Below, piece by piece: positions 23,460 through 31,808 of a stretch of 47,661 nt of DNA. Numbering within the stretch: position 1 is the first letter of the stretch; the number at the start of each line of letters is the position of its first letter. The notes below the pieces were generated by a model that was given only the letters and a program-made list of their open reading frames with translations, was not told the DNA's origin and made no database searches. Where the stretch lies: NCBI RefSeq assembly GCF_026168105.1, contig NZ_LBMW01000055.1:1-47661 (forward strand), written 5' to 3'. This DNA comes from Streptomyces hygroscopicus (GTDB taxonomy: Bacteria > Actinomycetota > Actinomycetes > Streptomycetales > Streptomycetaceae). Both the position numbers and the translations under genes were made by a program.

Positions 23460-24827
23460 ATGATCCAGCCCGGAATGCCAGCAACGACGAGAACGGGGGA
23501 CGCCCCCGCTCCCGCCCTGCGTCTGCCCCGGCGCCGTGGCACCGAGCTCGCCCTCATTCTCCTCGCCGTCCTGATCTCCGTGTACGGCTACTGCGCCGTC
23601 GGCCTGGCGAAGTACGGCACCCTCCCGCCCGGCGCGACCCGTTACGGCGCCGGGCTCGGTGTGCTCGCGCTGCTCGCGCACTGCGCGGTGCGTCTGCGGG
23701 CCCCCTACGCCGATCCCCTGCTGCTGCCCATCGCCGTGCTGCTCAACGGCGTGGGCCTGGTGCTGATCTACCGTCTCGACCTGGAGACTCCGCGCGACCG
23801 GGCGGCCCCCGCCCAGCTGTACTGGTCGACGGTCGGCGTGGCCCTCTTCATCGCAGTAGTGGTCCTGCTGCGCCACCACCGGGTGCTCCAGCGCTACACG
23901 TACGTCTGCGTCGTCGCCGCCCTCGCCCTGCTCACCCTGCCGATCTTCTTCCCGGCGGTGAACGGCGCCCGCATCTGGCTCAGGGTCGCCGGGTTCTCCA
24001 TCCAGCCGGGCGAGTTCGCGAAGGTGGTGCTCGCGGTTTTCTTTGCCGGGTACCTGGCCGCCAACCGCCATGCGCTGGCGTTCGCGGGCCGCCGGGTGTG
24101 GCGGCTGCAGGTGCCCACCGGCCGGGTTCTCGGCCCGGTCGTGGCGATCTGGCTGCTGAGCGTCGGAGTGCTGGTCCTGGAGCGCGACCTCGGGACCTCG
24201 CTGCTGTTCTTCGGCCTGTTCGTGGTGCTGCTGTACGTCGCCACCGGCCGCACCGGCTGGGTCGCCGTCGGCCTGCTGCTCGCGCTCCTCGGCGCGCTCG
24301 CCGTCAGCGGGATCGAACCGCATGTGCACGGCAGGGTCGAGGACTGGCTGCGCCCCTTCGCGTCGATCGAGGCGGGCCGCGGACCCAACCAGCTCGCCCA
24401 GTCCCTCTTCGCCTTCGCAGCCGGGGGCGCGCTGGGCACCGGGCTGGGCCTCGGCCACTCCATTCTCATCGGCTTCGCCGTCAAGTCGGACTTCATCCTG
24501 GCGACGGCGGGCGAGGAATTGGGCCTCGCGGGCCTGTCCGCGCTCTTCCTCGTCTACGCGCTGCTGGTGGAGCGCGGCTACCGGGCGGGCCTGGCGCTGC
24601 GCGACCCGTTCGGGCGGCTGCTCGCCATCGGTCTCGCGTCGATCGTCGCGCTCCAGGTGTTCGTGATCGCGGGCGGGGTGACGGGCCTGATCCCGCTCAC
24701 GGGCATGGCGATGCCCTTCCTGGCCCAGGGCGGCTCGTCGGTCGTCACCAACTGGATCATCGTGGCGCTGCTGATCCGGATCAGCGACTCGGCCCGCAGC
24801 CAGTACGACGGGACGGCGGCGCCGTGA
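23460..24827 (+). CDS. rodA: FtsW/RodA/SpoVE-family peptidoglycan glycosyltransferase
   Basis: The product is 455 residues with about 12 hydrophobic segments. SEDS-family landmarks are present: the motif around GARIWLRVAGFSIQPGEFAK, VLERDLGTSLLFF, GRGPNQLAQSLFAFAAGG and GLIPLTGMAMPFLAQGGSS. Such proteins polymerise lipid II with a partner class B PBP. The pbpA gene overlaps its stop by 4 nt (GTGA), so the pair is co-translated. No serine/threonine kinase genes are adjacent, unlike the pstP-rodA-pbpA-pknB cluster, so this is probably a second, specialised pair. Confidence 0.92.
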   Translation: MIQPGMPATTRTGDAPAPALRLPRRRGTELALILLAVLISVYGYCAVGLAKYGTLPPGATRYGAGLGVLALLAHCAVRLRAPYADPLLLPIAVLLNGVGLVLIYRLDLETPRDRAAPAQLYWSTVGVALFIAVVVLLRHHRVLQRYTYVCVVAALALLTLPIFFPAVNGARIWLRVAGFSIQPGEFAKVVLAVFFAGYLAANRHALAFAGRRVWRLQVPTGRVLGPVVAIWLLSVGVLVLERDLGTSLLFFGLFVVLLYVATGRTGWVAVGLLLALLGALAVSGIEPHVHGRVEDWLRPFASIEAGRGPNQLAQSLFAFAAGGALGTGLGLGHSILIGFAVKSDFILATAGEELGLAGLSALFLVYALLVERGYRAGLALRDPFGRLLAIGLASIVALQVFVIAGGVTGLIPLTGMAMPFLAQGGSSVVTNWIIVALLIRISDSARSQYDGTAAP

Positions 24828-26299
24828 GTGGGTACATCCGCCGGGCGGCGGCCCTGTGCGCACTGCTCCTGATCGCGCTGCTGGCGAACGCGACCCGGGT
24901 GCAGATCTTCGAGTCCTCCCGTTACGGAGACAATCCCGCCAACCGGCGGCAGGCGATCGTCCGGTACGGCTCGCCGCGCGGCGACATCGTGGTCGACGGC
25001 CGCGCGGTGACCGGCTCGCGGGACACGGCCGGGATGTTCCGCTACGAGCGCACCTACACGGACGGCCCGCTGTACGCGCCGGTCACCGGCTTCGCCTCGC
25101 AGGTGTACGGGACGACGCAGCTGGAGAACACGCACGACGCGCTGCTCGCGGGCACCGACCCGCTGCTGTCGACGGTGCCCTTGTGGAACGACGTCGCCCG
25201 GGCCCGCAACCCCGGCGGAAACGTCGTCACCACCCTCAACGGGGCGGCGCAGCGGGCGGCCTACCGGCAACTGGCCGGGCGCACGGGCGCGGTGGCCGCG
25301 GTCGAACCCTCGACCGGACGGATCCTGGCCCTCGTGTCGGCGCCCTCCTACGACCCCGCGGAGCTGTCCGGGTCGAGGACCGCCGTCGCCCGGGCCTGGA
25401 CGCGGCTGACCGGGGACGCGGCGCGGCCGATGCTCGACCGGGCGATCCAGCAGACGTATCCGCCCGGTTCGACGTTCAAGGTGGTGACGGCCGCGGCGGC
25501 ACTGGACGCGGGGGTGGTCACGGACCTCGACGCGCACACGACGTCCCCGGACCCTTACCAACTGCCCGGCTCGAACACCCGGCTGACCAACGAGGCCGAC
25601 GGCTGCGCGGACGCGTCCGTGCGGTACGCCTTCGCGTGGTCGTGCAACACGGTGTTCGCGAAGCTGGGGGTGGAGACCGGGCTGCGGACGATGCGGGAGG
25701 CCGCGGCGAACTTCGGCTTCGACGACCGCACTCTGCGGATTCCGTTCCCGGTGGCGCCGAGCACCTTCGACCGGAAGCTGGACCCGGCGCAGCTGGCGCT
25801 GTCCTCGATCGGCCAGTTCGACACCCGGGCGACCCCGCTGCAGATGGCGATGGTCGCCGCGGCGGTGGCGGGCGGGGGCGAGGTGAAGGCGCCGTACCTG
25901 GTGGAGAGGACGACGACGAGGCAGGGCGAGACGGTCTCGACGACCGCCCCCCGCACCCTGCATCGGGCGATGAGCGCGCAGACCGCCGAGCAGTTGCGGG
26001 AGATGATGCTGGACACGGTGGAGGAGGGCACGGGCCGGAACGCGGCGATCCCCGGTGCCATGGTGGGCGGCAAGACGGGCACGGCCCAGCACGGCGTCGG
26101 CAACTCCGGTAAGCCGTACGCCTGGTTCATCTCCTGGGCGCAGGCGAACGACGCGCCGGAGCCGGCGGTGGCGGTCGCCGTGGTGGTGGAGAATGCGGCG
26201 GGCCGGCGCGGGGAGATCAGCGGGGGCGGCGACGCGGCGCCGATCGCGAAGGCCGTGATGGAGGCCGTGCTGAACGCACACCCGCGGATGCGGCACTGA
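24824..26299 (+). CDS. pbpA: Class B penicillin-binding protein, PbpA-like transpeptidase
   Basis: The product is 491 residues, the same length as the actinobacterial PbpA group. One N-terminal membrane anchor (about 4-24) is followed by a short dimerisation-like region (25-150) and the transpeptidase domain (about 155-485). Active-site motifs are intact: S216-T-F-K219, S273-C-N275 and K417-T-G419. GTG 24824 overlaps the rodA stop. It cross-links peptidoglycan made by the SEDS partner and is expected to bind beta-lactams. The gene is followed by two copies of a 17-bp GGGACCGCCCAC(T/C)GAGG repeat (26304-26340). Confidence 0.93.
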   Translation: MSGYIRRAAALCALLLIALLANATRVQIFESSRYGDNPANRRQAIVRYGSPRGDIVVDGRAVTGSRDTAGMFRYERTYTDGPLYAPVTGFASQVYGTTQLENTHDALLAGTDPLLSTVPLWNDVARARNPGGNVVTTLNGAAQRAAYRQLAGRTGAVAAVEPSTGRILALVSAPSYDPAELSGSRTAVARAWTRLTGDAARPMLDRAIQQTYPPGSTFKVVTAAAALDAGVVTDLDAHTTSPDPYQLPGSNTRLTNEADGCADASVRYAFAWSCNTVFAKLGVETGLRTMREAAANFGFDDRTLRIPFPVAPSTFDRKLDPAQLALSSIGQFDTRATPLQMAMVAAAVAGGGEVKAPYLVERTTTRQGETVSTTAPRTLHRAMSAQTAEQLREMMLDTVEEGTGRNAAIPGAMVGGKTGTAQHGVGNSGKPYAWFISWAQANDAPEPAVAVAVVVENAAGRRGEISGGGDAAPIAKAVMEAVLNAHPRMRH

Positions 26300-26405
26300 G
26301 CCGGGGACCGCCCACTGAGGCTTGGGACCGCCCACCGAGGCGGGTCCGGCCATGGAAGCGGTCCGCGTGCTGAGACGGGGGCTGGTGCACGGCGGGCCGC
26401 CGACC

Positions 26406-26411
26406 TAACGT
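26406..26411 (+). promoter_or_regulatory. Candidate -10 box, leaderless DUF3291 transcript
   Basis: TAACGT ends 7 nt before ATG 26419; no Shine-Dalgarno sequence precedes that start. Confidence 0.45.
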
Positions 26412-26418
26412 CCGGTCC

Positions 26419-26970
26419 ATGACCGTACACGATCGTTCCGCAGCCGCTTACGAACTCGCCCAGGTCAACATCGCCCGCCTCAAAGCCCCCTTGGACTCAC
26501 CTCAGTTGAAGGATTTCGTGGACGCCCTGGACCCCGTGAACGCGGTGGCCGACGCCTCGGACGGTTTCGTCTGGCGCCTGCAGAGCGATTCCGGGAACGC
26601 CACGGACGTACCGGTCTTCGGCGACGACTGGCTGATCGTCAACATGTCGACCTGGCGGGACACGAACGCGCTGACCGCCTTCATGTACCAGGGGCAGCAC
26701 CGTGAGTTGCTCTCGCGGCGACGGGAATGGTTCGAGCGCCTGGCGGAGGCGGTCACGGTCCTGTGGTGGGTGCCCACGGGCCGGCGCCCGACGGTGGCGG
26801 AGGCCGAGGAGCGCCTGCTGCACCTACGCGCCCATGGGGCGACCCCGTACGCCTTCACCCTGCGGACGGCGTTCCCTCCGGGGCCGTACGAGCCGGTGGC
26901 GGCCGCCGAGCCGATCACTCGGGGCAAGCCGGCCGCGCAGCCCGAGCCGGTGACGGCCGCGGAGGGATAG
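26419..26970 (+). CDS. DUF3291 protein
   Basis: The product is 183 residues. YELAQVNIARLKAPLDSPQL, DFVDALDPVNAVADASDGFVW and WRDTNALTAFMYQGQHRELL are characteristic of DUF3291, a small ABM-like alpha/beta family of unknown function, often encoded near oxidoreductases. The last 25 residues are Pro/Ala-rich and disordered. It converges with the ferritin-like gene with only 35 nt between them. Confidence 0.82.
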   Translation: MTVHDRSAAAYELAQVNIARLKAPLDSPQLKDFVDALDPVNAVADASDGFVWRLQSDSGNATDVPVFGDDWLIVNMSTWRDTNALTAFMYQGQHRELLSRRREWFERLAEAVTVLWWVPTGRRPTVAEAEERLLHLRAHGATPYAFTLRTAFPPGPYEPVAAAEPITRGKPAAQPEPVTAAEG

Positions 26971-27005
26971 CCCTCCGCACCCGCGGTCAGCCTCCGCCCC
27001 CGCGG

Positions 27006-28118
27006 TCAGCCCTCCGCCCCCGCCTCGATCGCCTCTGTCACCTCCGCGACGCGTTCCTCGTCCTCCGCGGCGAACCGTTCCACGTCCAGCTTCTCGGCGA
27101 TCTCCTCGTCCTGGGCCATCAGAAGGTCCAGGTTCGAATTCCCCATCTCGAGGACGCCCATGTCGACATAGGCCTGCTGCAGGCGCTTGCCCCACAGGCC
27201 GATGTCCTTGACGCAGGGCACGATGCGACTGAAGAGCAACTGACGGAACAGCCGCAGGAATTCGGAGTTCTCGCTGAATTCCTCGGCCTCCGCCTTCGGA
27301 ATGCCGAAGTTCTCCAGCACCTCCACCCCGCGCAGCCGGTCGCGCATCAGATAGCAGCCCTCGATGACGAATTCCTCGCGTTCGCGCAGTTCCGCGTCCG
27401 TGAGCTGCTTGTAGTAGTCGCGCAGGGCCATGCGGCCGAACGCCACGTGCCGGGCCTCGTCCTGCATCACATACGCCAGGATCTGCTTCGGCAGCGGTTT
27501 GTCGGTGGTGTCGCGGATCATTCCGAAGGCCGCAAGGGCCAGGCCCTCGATGAGCACCTGCATCCCCAGGTACGGCATGTCCCAGCGCGAGTCGCCGAGG
27601 GTGTCGCCGAGCAACGACCGGAGGTTGTCGTTGATCGGGTAGACCATGCCCACCTTCTCGTGCAGGAAGCGGGCATATATCTCCGCGTGCCGCGCCTCGT
27701 CCATCGTCTGGGTCGCCGAGTAGAACTTCGCGTCCAGGTCGGGGACGGACTCCACGATCCGCGCCGCGCACACCATCGCGCCCTGCTCACCGTGCAGGAA
27801 CTGGCTGAACTGCCAGGAGGCGTAGTGCTTCCGCAGCTCGCCCTTGTCCCGGTCGGTCATCCGGGCCCAGTACGGCGTCCCGTACAGGGTCATCGCCTCG
27901 TCCGGGGTGCCGAGCGGATCGTTGGGGTCCACCTCGAGGTCCCAGTCGATCCGCTTCTGCCCGTCCCACTGCTTGTCCTTGCCCTTCTGGTACAGGGCGA
28001 GCAGACGGTCGCGGCCGTCGTCGTACTCCCAGTTGAAGCGCGCGGCGCCACTGGCGGGCACCTGCCAGAGGGAATCCCCCGGGTCCATGGCGTACAGCTC
28101 GTGCGTCGGCATACCGCC
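27006..28118 (-). CDS. Ferritin-like diiron protein (putative oxygenase)
   Basis: The product is 370 residues, mostly helical. The diiron ligand motifs are visible: Glu in LHGEQGAMVCAA, E/H in TMDEARHAEIY, Glu in LIEGLALAAFG and E/H in MQDEARHVAFG. That is the R2/AurF-like four-helix arrangement that activates O2. ATG 28118 (MPTHELYAMDPGDSLW) is chosen over GTG 28160 because the preceding codons look non-coding. It is divergent from the AurF-like gene with 131 nt between starts, so the two may act together. Substrate unknown. Confidence 0.8.
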   Translation of the reverse strand, partial: GGMPTHELYAMDPGDSLWQVPASGAARFNWEYDDGRDRLLALYQKGKDKQWDGQKRIDWDLEVDPNDPLGTPDEAMTLYGTPYWARMTDRDKGELRKHYASWQFSQFLHGEQGAMVCAARIVESVPDLDAKFYSATQTMDEARHAEIYARFLHEKVGMVYPINDNLRSLLGDTLGDSRWDMPYLGMQVLIEGLALAAFGMIRDTTDKPLPKQILAYVMQDEARHVAFGRMALRDYYKQLTDAELREREEFVIEGCYLMRDRLRGVEVLENFGIPKAEAEEFSENSEFLRLFRQLLFSRIVPCVKDIGLWGKRLQQAYVDMGVLEMGNSNLDLLMAQDEEIAEKLDVERFAAEDEERVAEVTEAIEAGAEG

Positions 28119-28249
28119 CACGCTCACACGCGGTAGACGCGCCGTCAACAAGTGCGGCACAGGGGATTGACGTCCTTGCTGACAAGCAGTCTCATAAGAC
28201 GTGACCGCTGGTAACGGCGGCCCGTTCGACGAGGTGGTGGGGAACAGCG

Positions 28250-29179
28250 ATGACGACCGTGACGGAAGCCGATGTGCTGCGCGACGCGCTCGGCCTGCTC
28301 AAGGACCGGGAGCAGGTGGCGAAGCGACTGCTCGACTCCTCCGCCAAACATTCCTTCGACCCGGACAGCGAACTGGACTGGGACACGCCCTACGAGGAAG
28401 GCAAGTGGTTCTGGCCGCCGGAACTGGTGTCGCTGTACGACACACCGCTGTGGCAGCGGATGAGCGAGGAGCAGCGGATCCTGCTCTCCCAGCACGAGGC
28501 GGCGGCACTCGCCTCGCTCGGCATCTGGTTCGAGATCATCCTGATGCAGCTGTTGGTCCGGCACATCTACGACAAGGCGGCCACCAGCGCGCACGTGCGC
28601 TACGCCCTGACCGAGATCGAGGACGAGTGCCGGCACTCGAAGATGTTCGCCCGGCTGATCGCGCACGGCGACACGCCCTGGTACCCGGTGAGCCGGGCGC
28701 ACCGGAACCTGGGCCGCGTCTTCAAGACGATCTCGACGACGCCGGGCTCCTTCACCGCCACCCTTCTCGGCGAGGAGGTCCTGGACTGGATGCAGCGGCT
28801 GACCTTCCCCGACGAGCGGGTGCAGTCGCTGGTCCGCGGGGTGACGCGCATTCACGTGGTCGAGGAGGCCCGGCACGTCAGGTACGCGCGCGAGGAACTG
28901 CGCCGTCAGATGGTCACCGCCCCGCGCTGGTCGCAGGAGTTCACCCGGGTCACCTCGGGTGAGTTCGCACGGGTGTTCTCGGTCGCGTTCGTGAACCCCG
29001 AGGTCTACCCGAACGTGGGCCTGGACAAGCGGGAGGCCCTGGCGCAGGTGAAGGCGAGCGGCCACCGACGTGAGGTCATGCAGACGGGCGCGAAGCGGCT
29101 GACGGACTTCCTGGACGACATCGGTGTGCTGCGCGGGGTGGGCCGACGGCTGTGGAGGTCGTCCGGGCTGCTGGCCTGA
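28250..29179 (+). CDS. AurF-like diiron oxygenase
   Basis: The product is 309 residues, helical. Diiron ligands are visible in LSQHEAAALASLGIWFE, TEIEDECRHSKMF, LLGEEVLDWMQ and HVVEEARHVRYA, the pattern of the AurF (p-aminobenzoate N-oxygenase) family. AurF oxidises an aryl amine to a nitro group; no biosynthetic cluster is present here, so the substrate may be a primary metabolite or the enzyme may serve another role. ATG 28250 follows GGTGGGGA. The TetR gene lies downstream on the same strand, 244 nt away. The intergenic region to the divergent ferritin-like gene contains CTTG-CTGA-CAAG (28175-28186). Confidence 0.83.
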   Translation: MTTVTEADVLRDALGLLKDREQVAKRLLDSSAKHSFDPDSELDWDTPYEEGKWFWPPELVSLYDTPLWQRMSEEQRILLSQHEAAALASLGIWFEIILMQLLVRHIYDKAATSAHVRYALTEIEDECRHSKMFARLIAHGDTPWYPVSRAHRNLGRVFKTISTTPGSFTATLLGEEVLDWMQRLTFPDERVQSLVRGVTRIHVVEEARHVRYAREELRRQMVTAPRWSQEFTRVTSGEFARVFSVAFVNPEVYPNVGLDKREALAQVKASGHRREVMQTGAKRLTDFLDDIGVLRGVGRRLWRSSGLLA

Positions 29180-29410
29180 GCCGCACGACCACGTGGCCCA
29201 CGTGCCGCACCAGACAGACCGTCACGCGGCCGGGCTGCGCAGCGGTACGGCCCGGACGCCACTGGTGTGCCGCGCGGGACGGGCCACGGCTGCGGAGGTC
29301 GACGGGACTCGGGCGGGAGGCGGTGTCCGACCATTCGCGTCTGACCATTCGCGTCGGATCAGCGCGCGGATTCGGCCCGCTCTCGTCGCCGTCCCGCAGG
29401 ACGACACGGT

Positions 29411-29416
29411 TACGCT
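29411..29416 (+). promoter_or_regulatory. Candidate -10 box, leaderless tetR transcript
   Basis: TACGCT ends 7 nt before ATG 29424; no Shine-Dalgarno sequence precedes that start. Confidence 0.45.
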
Positions 29417-29423
29417 GCGGGAC

Positions 29424-30158
29424 ATGACCTCCGAGGTTCCCATCCGCGCGTACCGCCGGCTCAGCGTCGAGGAGCGGCGCAGCCAGCTCCTGGACGCCGC
29501 GCTGTCCCTTTTCGCGCACCGCGCGCCCGAGGAGGTCTCGCTGGACGACGTGGCGGAGGCCGCGGGAGTCTCACGGCCCCTGGTCTACCGCTACTTCCCG
29601 GGCGGCAAGCAGCAGCTGTACGAGGCCGCCCTGCGCTCCGCAGCCGAGGAGCTCCAGCAGTGCTTCGCCGAGCCCCCGGAGGGACCGCTGACCCGGCGGC
29701 TGGGCCGAGCCCTCGACCGCTATCTCGCCTTCGTCGGCCGGCACGACGCCGGTTTCAGCGCCCTGCTCCAGGGTGGCAGCGTGGTGGAGACGTCCCGCAC
29801 CACCGCCATCGTGGACGGAGTACGGCGGGCCGCCGCCGAGCACATTCTCAGCCATCTGGGTGTCAAGAGGCCCGGCGCCCGGCTGCGGATGACCGTACGG
29901 ATGTGGATCACCGCGGTCGAGGCCGCCTCCCTCATCTGGCTCGACGAGGACAAGCAGCCGCCGGTCGACGAACTGCGGGACTGGCTCGTGGAGCAGTTCG
30001 TGGCCTGCCTGGTGGCCGGCGCGGGACGCGACCCGCAGACCGCCGCGGTGATCCGGGGCGCGCTGGCCCTGGAGAGCGCCGAGGGGCCCATCGGCGATCT
30101 CGTCCGTCGCGTACTGCCCGTGGTCGGCGACGCGGGTCACCTGCTGGGGCCGCCCTGA
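29424..30158 (+). CDS. TetR-family transcriptional regulator
   Basis: The product is 244 residues. The DNA-binding domain is at about 12-60 with helix-turn-helix SLDDVAEAAGVSRPLVYRYF. The C-terminal 180 residues are helical and form the ligand/dimer domain, with RMWITAVEAASLIWLDED as a typical segment. ATG 29424 is used because the -10-like TACGCT is ideally placed for a leaderless start and the upstream codons of the longer frame do not look coding. It probably controls the neighbouring diiron genes or itself; that is inferred from position. Confidence 0.88.
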   Translation: MTSEVPIRAYRRLSVEERRSQLLDAALSLFAHRAPEEVSLDDVAEAAGVSRPLVYRYFPGGKQQLYEAALRSAAEELQQCFAEPPEGPLTRRLGRALDRYLAFVGRHDAGFSALLQGGSVVETSRTTAIVDGVRRAAAEHILSHLGVKRPGARLRMTVRMWITAVEAASLIWLDEDKQPPVDELRDWLVEQFVACLVAGAGRDPQTAAVIRGALALESAEGPIGDLVRRVLPVVGDAGHLLGPP

Positions 30159-30194
30159 CCCTGTGCCGCGCGCCGGACCTCGGGCCGCGACAGG

Positions 30195-30200
30195 GACACT
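30195..30200 (+). promoter_or_regulatory. Candidate -10 box, leaderless start at GTG 30207
   Basis: GACACT ends 6 nt before GTG 30207; no Shine-Dalgarno sequence precedes that start. Confidence 0.35.
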
Positions 30201-30206
30201 GGTGCC

Positions 30207-30521
30207 GTGAAGAGCCAAGACACCCCGTTCGTGGGCGGCCCCCTGGACGGGCGCGTCCTGCCCGTTCTGCTGGGCCCCACCGGCCATCCCCCGAAGACGT
30301 ACCGCGTCCCGGTCCCGGACGCGGCCGGAGGCCCGCCGACCGTCCTCGTCTACCGGCGCGTCCAGGCGGGCCCGGCCGGAAGACTCGGTCTCCACCCGGG
30401 CTGGAAGTACGAGTACGACCCCGAGGGGGCCGGCGGCGGCCGACTGCGGTGGCCGTGGTCCAAGCCGCGTCCGAGGCCAGACGCCACGCCGGGTGAGGAG
30501 CGGGACGCCGCCGACGAGTGA
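30207..30521 (+). CDS. Small conserved hypothetical protein
   Basis: The product is 104 residues. The start DTPFVGGPLDGRVLPVL, then a YRVPVPD strand and a VLVYRRV strand, is a pattern I recall from small Streptomyces proteins of unknown function; the C-terminal 35 residues are Pro/Arg/Asp-rich and disordered. It sits 48 nt after the TetR gene on the same strand. Function unknown. Confidence 0.65.
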   Translation: MKSQDTPFVGGPLDGRVLPVLLGPTGHPPKTYRVPVPDAAGGPPTVLVYRRVQAGPAGRLGLHPGWKYEYDPEGAGGGRLRWPWSKPRPRPDATPGEERDAADE

Positions 30522-30623
30522 CCTCGCTGAGCCGAACCGACCACCCGGCGCGCGCCCCGGTGGCTCGCGTCCCATCCTGCCGGTGCGAGGTGGACGGACC
30601 ACCCCCGCATCGGAGGTGATGAC

Positions 30624-31808
30624 ATGTCAGGAATGCTGCTGCGCCTGGCCTGTACGGCGGTCGTGACCACCTCGGCGCTGCTCGTTCCGGCACCCGCGGT
30701 GGCCGCCCCGGTCCCGGGCGGCGACGCGGCAGGTCAGCGGACGTCCCGTTCGGTTTCCCAGCTGCTGACGGATCTTCAGCAGCTTTACTGGCAGGCCGAA
30801 CGGGCCACCGAGAGCTACGACGCCACCATCGCTCAGCTGAAGAAGCACCAGGACGAGGTGGCACTGCTCGACGCGCGGCTCGCCAGGGCCCGGCTCGACC
30901 TGCAGAGCAGCCGCGGCGAGGTCGGCCGGCTCGCGCGACACCAGTACCAGAGCAGCACCGACATCTCCTCGTACGTGCGTCTGCTGCTCGCCCGCGATCC
31001 GCAGCACGCGCTCGAGGAGGGCCATGTCATCGGGCAGTTGGCGCGTGGGCGGGCCGAGAGCGTACGTCAGCTGACCGACAGCGAGAGGCGGGCCGACCAA
31101 CTGGCGCGCGCGGCGCGCAAGGCACTCGACGAGCAGCTTTCCCTGACCAACCGTCAGAAGAAGGCGCACGACGAGGTCGAGGTACGGCTGAAGGGAGTCG
31201 AGAGGCTGCTCGCCTCGCTGAGCGACGACCAGCTGACCCGGCTGGCGGAGTGGGAGCGCAGCGGAATCGCGGCAGCGCAGCGCACTTTCCTGGAGTCCGG
31301 AGCGCTCGGCCCCGAGCGGGCGCCGACCCTGGCGGGCGACAGGGCCCTGCGGTACGCCGTCGAGCAGATCGGGAAGCCGTACGAGTCGGGCGCCGAGGGC
31401 CCGACGGCGTACGACTCCTCGGGGCTGACCTCAGGGGCCTGGCAGCACGCCGGACGGGCCATCCCCCGCACCAGCCAGGAGCAGTGGGCCACGCTGCCGC
31501 ACGTATCGCTCAAGGAGCTGCGCCCCGGGGACCTCGTGGTCTACTTCCCGGAGGCCACGCACGTGGCCCTGTACCTCGGCGACGGGATGGTCGTCCAGGC
31601 GCCGCGGCCGGGGACGACGGTCGAGGTGTCCCCGATCGCGGCCTACCCCGTACTCGGAGCCGTGCGACCGGACCCCGCCGGTCAGCCCCTGACCGAGTAC
31701 GCATCGCCGACGCTTCCCCAGGACGGAGCCGTGGCGCGTGACGGGTTGAGCCGTGAGCCGGATCGCCGGCCCGAAGCGGGTCAGGCTCCGGCGACCGAGG
31801 CCAGATAG
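30624..31808 (+). CDS. Secreted NlpC/P60-domain protein with Ser in place of catalytic Cys
   Basis: The product is 394 residues. Residues 1-28 are a signal peptide (AVAAP cleavage). Residues about 42-225 form a long coiled coil (QLLTDLQQLYWQAERATESY onward), as in RipA-like and other actinobacterial peptidoglycan hydrolases. Residues about 237-348 are an NlpC/P60 domain: RYAVEQIGKPYESGAEGPTA, LRPGDLVVYFPEATHVALYL with His313, and GDGMVVQAPRPG. Where the catalytic Cys should be (YDCSG), the sequence reads YDS265SG (codon TCC). The enzyme is therefore probably inactive or noncanonical. ATG 30624 follows GGAGGTG. The 3' end overlaps the converging flavoprotein gene by 28 bp. Confidence 0.87.
   Translation: MSGMLLRLACTAVVTTSALLVPAPAVAAPVPGGDAAGQRTSRSVSQLLTDLQQLYWQAERATESYDATIAQLKKHQDEVALLDARLARARLDLQSSRGEVGRLARHQYQSSTDISSYVRLLLARDPQHALEEGHVIGQLARGRAESVRQLTDSERRADQLARAARKALDEQLSLTNRQKKAHDEVEVRLKGVERLLASLSDDQLTRLAEWERSGIAAAQRTFLESGALGPERAPTLAGDRALRYAVEQIGKPYESGAEGPTAYDSSGLTSGAWQHAGRAIPRTSQEQWATLPHVSLKELRPGDLVVYFPEATHVALYLGDGMVVQAPRPGTTVEVSPIAAYPVLGAVRPDPAGQPLTEYASPTLPQDGAVARDGLSREPDRRPEAGQAPATEAR

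Noticed and set aside
22872..26353. Long minus-strand open frames opposite the phosphatase, rodA and pbpA
   Set aside because: Arg/Gly/His-rich shadows; the plus strand carries complete SEDS and PBP motifs.
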